A stretch of DNA of 64,000 bases from NCBI RefSeq assembly GCF_002441855.2, contig NZ_CP029487.1, forward strand, positions 3,708,349 to 3,772,348, read 5' to 3'. Position numbers and translations under genes: made by a program. Source of the stretch: Eubacterium maltosivorans (GTDB lineage: Bacteria > Bacillota > Clostridia > Eubacteriales > Eubacteriaceae). This document shows positions 8,473-14,991 of the stretch, piece by piece. The notes beneath the pieces are model-generated. The model had not been told where the DNA came from and did no database searches. It saw only the letters and a list, made by a program, of their open reading frames with translations. Numbering within the stretch: position 1 is the stretch's first letter; each line of letters begins with the position of its first letter.

Positions 8473-9729
8473 ATGTTAAAAACAACAAGGGTACTGGATC
8501 CGGAAGTCTATTCCATCGTAGAGGCAGAGCTTGACCGTCAGGAGCACAACATCGAAATGATCGCGTCTGAGAGCACTGCGCCCACGCCGGTCATGGAGCT
8601 GAGCGGCTGTGTATTCACCAATAAGACTGAGGAAGGGTTGCCGGGAAACCGCTTCCAGGCTGGCTCTGAACAGGCTGACGCCATTGAAAGCCTAGCCTGT
8701 CGCCGCGCGCTGGAGCTTTACGGCGCCGAGTATGTTAATTTACAGCCATACTCCGGGTCAACCGCAAACTACTGCGTGTTTAACGCGGTGCTGAACCCGG
8801 GAGATAAAATTCTGAGCATGCGTCTGGACCAGGGCGGCCATCTGACCCACGGCTCCCCGGTGAATTTCCTGAGAAAAGTTTATGAATATGACTTTTACGG
8901 GGTTGATAAGGAAACCGAGGTCATCGACTATGACGCTCTGGAGGATCAGGCCATGGCATATAAGCCAAAGCTTTTAATCACCGGCGCCAGCTCTTACCCG
9001 AGACTCATCGACTATGAGCGCATGGCCAAGATCGCCAAGAACTGCGGCGCGATTTTGATGAACGACATGGCTCACATCGCGGGCCTGGTCGGGGCCAAGG
9101 TCATCCCAAGCCCGATCCCGCACTGCGATTTTGTCTCCTCCTCCACCACCAAAACCTTCTGCGGCCCGCGCGCCGGTATGGTTTTCTGCAAGAAGGAATA
9201 CGAAAAGGCTCTGAACAAATCCGTATTCCCGGGGACTCTGGGCTCCATCCATCTGAACACCATCGCCGCCAAGGCCTATTCCTTCAAATATATCGGCACA
9301 CCAGAGTTCAGAGAAATCATGGAACGTGTTGTCCGCAACGCCAAAACCCTGGCTGAGGAGCTCCAGGGCTACGGCTTCCGCATCATCAGCGGAGGCACCG
9401 ACAACCATATTGTCATGGTCGATTTAAGACCAAAGGGACTGACTGGAAAGAGCTTTGAACAGGCGTTGGAATATGTGGGCATTACAGTCAATAAGAATAT
9501 GATCCCATTTGATATGGAAAGCCCCTTTGTGTGCAGCGGCGTAAGAATCGGCCTGACCTCTACTGCTCAGCGTGGGCTGGAGGAGGACGCCATCAGGGAA
9601 ATCGCTGAGATCATGGACAAGGTCGCGAAGGACCCTGAAAATATGACGAATCTGGACGCCTGTAAGGCACAGGCCCGGGCGTTAATTTCCAGATACCCGC
9701 TGTACCCGGCCGGCTATTTTGAAGATTAA
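8473..9729 (+). CDS. Divergent serine hydroxymethyltransferase-like PLP enzyme
   Basis: A 418-residue fold-type I PLP enzyme that aligns end to end with SHMT (EMIASESTAP, QPYSGSTAN, GGHLTHGSPVNF, ASSYPRLIDY, NDMAHIAGLVG). The PLP lysine is K227. Several near-invariant SHMT residues differ: the T-T-H-K motif is TTK with Thr before the lysine, KRYYGG is NRFQAG, KYAEGY is KTEEGL, and GTPAVTTRG is GLTSTAQRG. In E. coli GlyA these include Tyr55, Tyr65 and His228. The arginine of SGVRIG that binds the substrate carboxylate is kept. It is therefore probably not the housekeeping glyA but acts on another beta-hydroxy or alpha-methyl amino acid. It lies between the cupin-PocR system and an alanine-type symporter. 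Confidence 0.8.
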   Translation: MLKTTRVLDPEVYSIVEAELDRQEHNIEMIASESTAPTPVMELSGCVFTNKTEEGLPGNRFQAGSEQADAIESLACRRALELYGAEYVNLQPYSGSTANYCVFNAVLNPGDKILSMRLDQGGHLTHGSPVNFLRKVYEYDFYGVDKETEVIDYDALEDQAMAYKPKLLITGASSYPRLIDYERMAKIAKNCGAILMNDMAHIAGLVGAKVIPSPIPHCDFVSSSTTKTFCGPRAGMVFCKKEYEKALNKSVFPGTLGSIHLNTIAAKAYSFKYIGTPEFREIMERVVRNAKTLAEELQGYGFRIISGGTDNHIVMVDLRPKGLTGKSFEQALEYVGITVNKNMIPFDMESPFVCSGVRIGLTSTAQRGLEEDAIREIAEIMDKVAKDPENMTNLDACKAQARALISRYPLYPAGYFED

Positions 9730-9748
9730 TCAGTAGAGATGAGCTGTC

Positions 9749-9776
9749 AGCCGCTGTATAAAGAATTACAGCGGCT
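9749..9776 (+). promoter_or_regulatory. Intercistronic hairpin without T-tract
   Basis: A 10-bp perfect stem, AGCCGCTGTA/TACAGCGGCT, with an 8-nt loop, but followed by TTGCC rather than a T-run. It sits between the SHMT-like gene and the symporter gene, where it could protect the upstream message or set unequal expression. Confidence 0.6.
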
Positions 9777-9801
9777 TTGCCAGTAAACGAGAGGGGAAAT
9801 T

Positions 9802-11313
9802 ATGTTAGAGAGTATTGTAACAAGTGTCAACGATGTGGTCTGGAGTATCCCGCTGATTATTCTGATTCTGGGCACCGGCGTCTATTTTTCGGTGCGGATG
9901 AAATTTCCGCAGCTGCGGCTCATCAAGGAGATGTTCCGGCTGCTGAACGATAACAAAGGCAAGGGTACAGATGAAGGGGTATCTGGTCTGCGTGCATTTA
10001 TCATGACCGCCGCAGGGCGTGTGGGCGTCGGCAATATCGCCGGTATGGCCACGGCCATCGCTCTGGGGGGCCCGGGGGCAATCTTCTGGCTCTGGGTGGT
10101 AGCGCTGTTCGGAACAGCCATCGCCCTCATCGAGTCCACTCTGGCCCAGGCATATAAGATCACTGTCAACGGCGAGTTCAGAGGAGGTCCGGCCTACTAT
10201 ATCGAGCGGGGAATTGGTAAAAAATGGTATGCTAAGGCCTTTGCCCTGGTCACAATTCTGGCGCCCGGTATCCTGATGCCCGGGGTCCAGTCCTATAATA
10301 TTACCTCAAGCCTGAACCAGGCCTTTGGCTGGAACACCCTCATCATTGCCATCGTGCTGGCCGCGGTGGTCGGAATCTGCATTTTCGGCGGCGTAAAGCG
10401 TATCTCAGCCGTGGCGGAAAAGGTTTCCCCCTTTATGGCCTGCGCCTATCTTCTGGTTTCCTTTATCATCATCGGAACCAACATCAGCAAGGTGCCCGGC
10501 GTGTTTATGATGATCATCCAGTCTGCTTTCAGTGTCCAGCCGGTTTTTGGCGCGCTGGCCGGCGCGGCTCTTTCCAAGGGCGTGATGCGCGGCGTGTTCG
10601 CCAATGAGGCAGGACAAGGAACCTCAGCCATCATGGCCGGCTCTGCCGATGTATCGCACCCGGTAAAGCAGGGGCTGGCCTCGTGCCTGAGCGTTTACGC
10701 AGGGACCATCCTGGTCTGTACGACCTCTGCTTTTATGATTTTGCTGACCGGCTGCTACAACGTGGTCGGACCAGCCGGCGGCTTCCTGTTCGAGGGCATG
10801 CCCGGAAAGGAATATGGCGTCGCCTATGTACATGGAGCCATCGACACCATCTTTCCCGGCTTCGGAGCGCCCTTTATCGCGGTTTCCATCCTGCTTTTCG
10901 CCTTTATTGCCCTCCTGGCTTATTACTACTATGCCGAGAGCAATCTGGTTTACGTTTTTCATGAGACAAAGGCGTGGATGAAGAGCAACAAGCCCTTCCT
11001 GTACGTGTTCCGCGGAATCTTTATTCTGGCCGCGTTCCAGGGCTGCCTGCAGGCTGTGTCTGTGGTGTGGACCATGGGCGACATTGGTTGTGGGCTGATG
11101 ACCTGGCTTAACGTGATCGCAGTGCTGATTTTGAGCAACCAGGGTCTGGCAATCTTCAAGGATTACGAGCGCCAGAAAAAACTGGGGCTGGAACCCGTCT
11201 TTGATCCAGACCTTCTGGGAATCCAGAATGCTGGCAGCGTCTGGCGGGACCGTCTGGATGAGTATAAAGTCGCTCAAAAGGCCGAAGCGGAGGAAAAGGG
11301 ACTTGCCGCATAA
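9802..11313 (+). CDS. AGCS-family alanine/glycine:sodium symporter
   Basis: A 503-residue membrane protein with about 11 hydrophobic helices. Family signatures include GRVGVGNIAGMATAIALGGPGAIFW (residues ~73-97, quoted in part: GRVGVGNIAGMATAIALGG), AYYIERG and GVFANEAGQGTSAIM. AGCS carriers import alanine, glycine or related amino acids with sodium. The start at 9802 follows AGAGGGGAAATT. It follows the divergent SHMT-like gene with only a hairpin between, suggesting that the carrier supplies that enzyme's substrate. A type 1 palindrome with T-run follows the stop. Confidence 0.92.
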   Translation: MLESIVTSVNDVVWSIPLIILILGTGVYFSVRMKFPQLRLIKEMFRLLNDNKGKGTDEGVSGLRAFIMTAAGRVGVGNIAGMATAIALGGPGAIFWLWVVALFGTAIALIESTLAQAYKITVNGEFRGGPAYYIERGIGKKWYAKAFALVTILAPGILMPGVQSYNITSSLNQAFGWNTLIIAIVLAAVVGICIFGGVKRISAVAEKVSPFMACAYLLVSFIIIGTNISKVPGVFMMIIQSAFSVQPVFGALAGAALSKGVMRGVFANEAGQGTSAIMAGSADVSHPVKQGLASCLSVYAGTILVCTTSAFMILLTGCYNVVGPAGGFLFEGMPGKEYGVAYVHGAIDTIFPGFGAPFIAVSILLFAFIALLAYYYYAESNLVYVFHETKAWMKSNKPFLYVFRGIFILAAFQGCLQAVSVVWTMGDIGCGLMTWLNVIAVLILSNQGLAIFKDYERQKKLGLEPVFDPDLLGIQNAGSVWRDRLDEYKVAQKAEAEEKGLAA

Positions 11314-11316
11314 AAA

Positions 11317-11347
11317 AACAACCCGTATCGGGACGGTACGGGTTGTT
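11317..11347. repeat. Dispersed palindrome, type 1, copy 3
   Basis: Arms AACAACCCGTATCG and CGGTACGGGTTGTT (one G-T wobble) around the centre GGA, flanked by A7 and T5. It follows the symporter gene and can serve as its terminator. Confidence 0.88.
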
Positions 11348-11402
11348 TTTGCAGTTTGGCTAAAAGAAGAAAAGATAAATATTATTTTTATAAATAATCT
11401 TG

Positions 11403-11431
11403 TTGACAATACTTCGCTTATACGATATACT
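11403..11431 (+). promoter_or_regulatory. Sigma-A promoter
   Basis: TTGACA at 11403-11408, exactly 17 nt, TATACT at 11426-11431. It drives a long leader ahead of the gene at 11620. Confidence 0.8.
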
Positions 11432-11561
11432 TGAAAAAATAGTAAAAAAATAATATTCTGCATTTTTGGTGAATAAAAAACCATTCATAAAACAAAAAAC
11501 AGAAAAATCAGAAAATTTAATAGACATGCTGTCGAATGGGGAATTGCTGTCACCCACTGGA

Positions 11562-11592
11562 ACAGAAGGCTTAAGTGCTTTCTGTTTTTTTT
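11562..11592 (+). terminator. Leader terminator or attenuator
   Basis: Stem ACAGAAGGC/GTGCTTTCTGT with one G-U pair and loop TTAAGT, then T8. It lies between the promoter at 11403 and the ribosome site at 11608, so full transcription must read through it. Confidence 0.65.
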
Positions 11593-11619
11593 ATTATCAA
11601 AATTTTAAGGAGAAAAATA

Positions 11620-12141
11620 ATGAAGAAGACAAGTGAATCTGTTAACAAAGCTTTAAGAAGTAAAGATATACTCTTTATAGAGGCTGTCTACGATGATTAC
11701 GGCAATAACAGCCGCGTTCATTACCTGGAGGATGGGAGAATGGTCAGCCGTCTGGCTGACGGTGTTGGTCCCCGGGATTACATCAGGAGAATGATGCGGT
11801 CGCGCTGTCTTAGCGAGGCCATATACCGCCAGTATATGGCAGCGTGGCTGGGCATGGAAAAAGATTATCCCTATCTGGCGGGGGCAGGAGCGTTGATGGT
11901 GTCGGTAAAAACACGCGTGAGCGTCAAGTTTATAAACAACCGACGAAATTATGACGACGCCTACAGTTTTTATAATTTCCATTTTTTTGATGAAGACATG
12001 GACTTGCAGACCGATAATGGCAGCATCTACCTTGCGGGTGGTTTTGTAATCGGAACATACCAGAGCGGCAGGCAGAACGAGCTGGGGTACGAACGGGCCA
12101 AAAGGGTACTTGCAGGAGTGCGGAAAATATGGGAGAGTTAG
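11620..12141 (+). CDS. Hypothetical protein, possibly ComK-like
   Basis: A 173-residue soluble protein with no signal peptide. I do not recognise it firmly. The layout (N-terminal strands around FIEAVYDDYG, a central basic segment SVKTRVSVKFINNRRNY, then DNGSIYLAGGFVIGTYQSG) is loosely reminiscent of the competence regulator ComK, but this is weak. The ATG at 11620 follows AAGGAG at 11608-11613; an upstream in-frame ATG at 11575 lies inside the terminator-like hairpin. The gene stands alone behind its own consensus promoter and an attenuator-like leader, so its expression is probably conditional. Confidence 0.65.
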   Translation: MKKTSESVNKALRSKDILFIEAVYDDYGNNSRVHYLEDGRMVSRLADGVGPRDYIRRMMRSRCLSEAIYRQYMAAWLGMEKDYPYLAGAGALMVSVKTRVSVKFINNRRNYDDAYSFYNFHFFDEDMDLQTDNGSIYLAGGFVIGTYQSGRQNELGYERAKRVLAGVRKIWES

Positions 12142-12202
12142 GTGGATATGGTAAAGCAACAGAATCAAAACCGCTGAGAGAGGCTGCGATTCAAGAACCC
12201 TC

Positions 12203-12228
12203 CAACCCGTATCACCGCAATACCCCTT
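12203..12228. repeat. Degenerate type 1 palindrome
   Basis: The left arm CAACCCGTATC is intact. The right arm has decayed to GCAATACCCC instead of CGATACGGG. It lies between genes like the intact copies. Confidence 0.65.
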
Positions 12229-12246
12229 GAATTGTGCAGACTTTTA

Positions 12247-12275
12247 TTGCGAATCTTGATCACGTCTGATATAAT
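12247..12275 (+). promoter_or_regulatory. Promoter of the PAS-GGDEF-EAL gene
   Basis: TTGCGA at 12247-12252, 17 nt, TATAAT at 12270-12275. Confidence 0.65.
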
Positions 12276-12316
12276 GTATAAATGAAATTTATAAAAGTCA
12301 GGTGGGCTGGGTAATG

Positions 12317-12350
12317 GCCTGCGGGTGTTATATGGGAATGCCCGGCAGGC
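12317..12350 (+). promoter_or_regulatory. Structured 5' leader hairpin
   Basis: GCCTGCGGG (12317-12325) pairs with CCCGGCAGGC (12341-12350) with one bulge. It sits in the ~125-nt leader of the c-di-GMP enzyme gene. It does not match the c-di-GMP-I riboswitch core that I know. Confidence 0.45.
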
Positions 12351-12401
12351 TTGGAAAACAGTTGCAGAGGCAGTACATTTTTTAGAGGGGATCAAATAAT
12401 T

Positions 12402-14177
12402 ATGGCACAGTCAGATGATTTTTTTAAAACATTTACGGTTGACCCTGCTCTTTTTTACAGCGCGATCATCAGGAGTACGGACGATTACGTCTATATTGTG
12501 GACATGAATACCGATATGGCTCTGGTTTCTCCAAACATGGAAAGGGATTTTGAACTGCCTGGCCGCCAGTTTAAGGGGCTGGTGCCCATGTGGGGAGAGC
12601 TGGTCCATGAAAAGGACCGTCCCCGTTACAACGAAAGCATTGATGAAATGCTGCGGGGTGATACGGATATTCATCATGTGGAATACCAGGTGCGCAACCG
12701 TAAGGGAGAGTATATATGGGTGCTCTGCCGGGGTGTTTTGCAAAAGGATAACCAAAACCAGCCAGCCATGTTTGCTGGGGTGGTGACTGATCTTGGAAAA
12801 ATGGGCAAGATTGACTACACCACCGGCCTTTTTACCTACAGAGAATGTGAGAAGGAGATCAGCGAGCTGCTGGATAAGGAAACTGAAAAGCCCGGCGGCC
12901 TGATGCTGCTGGGACTGGATGATTTTGTGCGGATTAACGACCTTAACAGCCATCTTTTCGGCGACGGGGTGCTGCGCCAGTTTGCCCAGACAGTTCAGCA
13001 GCTGCTGCCAGCGGAAGCCAGTATGTACCGGTTTGACGGGGATGAGTTTGCTGTAGTGTGCCCCGGCGCGGGCGAGGATGAGCTGGCTGCTATTTATAAA
13101 CGGCTGCACGTCTACAGCAACAGGGTACACAACCTGGACGGCCAGGAATATTTCTGCACAGTGTCTGCAGGTATCACCCTGCTGGGGCGGGACAGTCGGA
13201 ACTATCCGGATCTGATTAAATGTGCGTCCAGCGCCCTTGAGGCCTCCAAGGCCAAGGGGAAAAATACTATGACAGCCTATACGCCAGCACTGATGCGTTC
13301 AAAGCTGCGGGCATTGGAGCTGACCAGCCGGCTGCAGCTGAGCGTGGTCAACGGCATGGAGGGGTTCCGGCTGGTTTATCAGCCCTTTGCCCACTCGAAG
13401 GATCTGGGCCTGGCTGGCGCCGAGGCCCTGCTGCGGTGGTCCGGTGAGCCCTTTGGCGAGGTGGCGCCGGCTGAGTTTATCCCGCTTTTGGAATCCAGCG
13501 GCCTCATTGTGCCTGTTGGCAAGCGGTGGTCCGGTGAGCCCTTTGGCGAGGTGGCGCCGGCTGAGTTTATCCCGCTTTTGGAATCCAGCGGCCTCATTGT
13601 GCCTGTTGGCAAGTGGGTGCTGGAGCAGGCAGTCAAAACCTGCAAAAAGTGGTCCGTCAGGGAATCGGATTTTATCATGAATGTCAATATCTCCTATCTC
13701 CAGATGCTGGATGAATCCTTTGCCGGGCATGTGGAAAAGACACTGGAGGAACACGGATTGGATTCCCGGCATATTGTGCTTGAACTCACAGAGAGCTGTT
13801 TTGTAACGGACATGGGCGGCCTCAAGGAAATTTTTAAGCATCTGCGTGGTATGCGCATCCAGATTGCCATGGATGATTTTGGCACAGGCTATTCCTCGCT
13901 GGGGATGCTGTCTCAGTCACCGGCAGATATTGTCAAGATCGACCGGCTGTTTATCGAGGCAATCGACAGAGATGAGAATATGTTTAATCGTTCCTTTATC
14001 GCATCGGTCATCAAGCTGTGCCATAGTGTGGGCATTACCGTATGTGTGGAGGGCGTCGAGGAGCAGGACGAGCTGAGAGCAGTCTGTGATCTGGACGCAG
14101 ACAGTATTCAGGGCTATTATATTTCAAGACCCATCTCACCCGAGGCCTTTGAAGAAAAATACTGGGGCTCTGTCTAG
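12402..14177 (+). CDS. PAS-GGDEF-EAL c-di-GMP enzyme with duplicated EAL segment
   Basis: A 591-residue soluble protein. A PAS/PAC domain (~20-135) is followed by a GGDEF domain whose signature reads DGDEF, then an EAL domain. EAL catalytic features are all present: EAL at 341-343, the NVNIS Asn, LELTES, AMDDFGTGYSS, IVKIDRLF, CVEGVEE and QGYYISRP. Residues 345-374 (from RWSGEPFGEV to IVPVGK) are repeated exactly as 375-404, because 90 bp are perfectly duplicated in tandem. The duplication inserts 30 residues right after the EAL motif and may disturb the barrel. The ATG at 12402 follows AGAGGGGATC and is preferred over one at 12351 inside a leader hairpin. Confidence 0.9.
   Translation: MAQSDDFFKTFTVDPALFYSAIIRSTDDYVYIVDMNTDMALVSPNMERDFELPGRQFKGLVPMWGELVHEKDRPRYNESIDEMLRGDTDIHHVEYQVRNRKGEYIWVLCRGVLQKDNQNQPAMFAGVVTDLGKMGKIDYTTGLFTYRECEKEISELLDKETEKPGGLMLLGLDDFVRINDLNSHLFGDGVLRQFAQTVQQLLPAEASMYRFDGDEFAVVCPGAGEDELAAIYKRLHVYSNRVHNLDGQEYFCTVSAGITLLGRDSRNYPDLIKCASSALEASKAKGKNTMTAYTPALMRSKLRALELTSRLQLSVVNGMEGFRLVYQPFAHSKDLGLAGAEALLRWSGEPFGEVAPAEFIPLLESSGLIVPVGKRWSGEPFGEVAPAEFIPLLESSGLIVPVGKWVLEQAVKTCKKWSVRESDFIMNVNISYLQMLDESFAGHVEKTLEEHGLDSRHIVLELTESCFVTDMGGLKEIFKHLRGMRIQIAMDDFGTGYSSLGMLSQSPADIVKIDRLFIEAIDRDENMFNRSFIASVIKLCHSVGITVCVEGVEEQDELRAVCDLDADSIQGYYISRPISPEAFEEKYWGSV
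13434..13613 (+). repeat. Perfect 90-bp tandem duplication inside the EAL domain
   Basis: 13434-13523 and 13524-13613 are identical over 90 bp. The frame is kept, adding 30 residues. Identity without a single silent change points to a recent event. Confidence 0.97.
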
Positions 14178-14186
14178 CGGTCGGCC

Positions 14187-14213
14187 CGGCCCGTATCGTG
14201 ACGATACGGGCCG
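14187..14213. repeat. Dispersed palindrome, type 1, copy 4
   Basis: Perfect 12-nt arms CGGCCCGTATCG and complement around the centre TGA, followed by AATTAAA and no T-run. It lies after the GGDEF-EAL gene. Confidence 0.9.
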
Positions 14214-14287
14214 AATTAAAAAACCCCTGCAAAATCAAAGCGGCTTATGCTAAAATAGAGTAAGAAACTGCAAAAGGGGAAAAATCT

Positions 14288-14950
14288 GTGGCGAATTATA
14301 AAACAGGCTTAGAGACAAAGGAAAAAATATATGCGACCGCCAGAAAGCTTTTTTATGAAAATGGCTTTGTGAAGACCACACTGGCGGAGATCGCCAGGGA
14401 ATCCGGTGCTAACAAGGCCATGGTTTCCTACTATTTTGGCAACAAAAACAATCTGGCCCTTGAGGTCTATAATGAGTACATGGTGGCTATGAAGGTAAAA
14501 ACTCAGAATATCATTGCCAGCCAGTTTCCGGACAGCGATCTGCTTTTGCGCACAGCCATCGAATACCGTCTCCAGAACAGGAACTGTAACCGCAATAAAG
14601 GACTTAACCGTTTTTACCATGAGCTGTGCGATTCCAACATTTTTATGAAAACAGAAAGCGCATCTGTGGGCTTTATTGAAAACATCAACAAAACTCACAA
14701 GCTGGGCTTGAGCAGGGTGGATGTCAAGGCCCTGGCCCTGGCAAACCTGTCAGTTGTGCACGGTCTGCATGTGGCCAGAAACGAGGGCTTTCTGGACTGC
14801 TCATCTGAGTATCTGGCGGAAACAGAAATCCGTCTGCTGCTCCAGAGCCTGAAGATCGACAATGAACTGATTGAGAACTATATCGAGCGGTCGCGGGAGA
14901 TCGTGGACAAGATTGAAATTTCAGTCGGGAAAAATTTTAAAGTCCTGTAA
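14288..14950 (+). CDS. TetR-family transcriptional regulator
   Basis: A 220-residue protein. The N-terminal TetR helix-turn-helix is clear (TKEKIYATARKLFYENGF, then TTLAEIARESGANKAMVSYYF, quoted in part). The all-helical effector domain is unclassified. The start is GTG at 14288 after AAAGGGGAAAAA. It is convergent with the UroD-family methyltransferase operon and shares a bidirectional terminator with it. It is the only local regulator for that operon and the divergent transporters, whose promoters carry a repeated TTAAACGCGG operator, so it is the candidate repressor. That link is inferred. Confidence 0.9.
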   Translation: MANYKTGLETKEKIYATARKLFYENGFVKTTLAEIARESGANKAMVSYYFGNKNNLALEVYNEYMVAMKVKTQNIIASQFPDSDLLLRTAIEYRLQNRNCNRNKGLNRFYHELCDSNIFMKTESASVGFIENINKTHKLGLSRVDVKALALANLSVVHGLHVARNEGFLDCSSEYLAETEIRLLLQSLKIDNELIENYIERSREIVDKIEISVGKNFKVL

Positions 14951-14952
14951 AC

Positions 14953-14990
14953 AAAAAAGCAGAGCGGCTGAAACCGTCTCTGCTTTTTTT
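14953..14990. terminator. Bidirectional terminator
   Basis: Stem GCAGAGCGG/CCGTCTCTGC with an unpaired T, flanked by A6 on one side and T7 on the other. It ends both the TetR gene (plus) and the UroD operon (minus). Confidence 0.9.
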
Positions 14991-14991
14991 A

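Larger units (their letters stand above)
11314..11619 (+). other. 306-nt intergenic region with promoter and structured leader
   Basis: It holds a palindrome (11317-11347), a consensus promoter (11403-11431), a ~130-nt untranslated leader and a terminator-like hairpin (11562-11592) only 27 nt before the start codon of the next gene. I recognise no known riboswitch in the leader. Confidence 0.7.

Noticed and set aside
8473-9729. Housekeeping serine hydroxymethyltransferase
   Set aside because: Several near-invariant catalytic and binding residues are changed, and the neighbours are a sensor system and a symporter rather than one-carbon genes.
11432-11592. A named riboswitch in the leader
   Set aside because: I could not match the leader to the cores of the c-di-GMP, cobalamin, fluoride, preQ1 or T-box classes, so only an attenuator-like structure is claimed.
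12351-12401. Upstream start for the PAS-GGDEF-EAL gene
   Set aside because: The ATG at 12351 follows a hairpin and lacks a ribosome site; the ATG at 12402 has AGAGGGGATC before it and starts at a soluble N-terminus.
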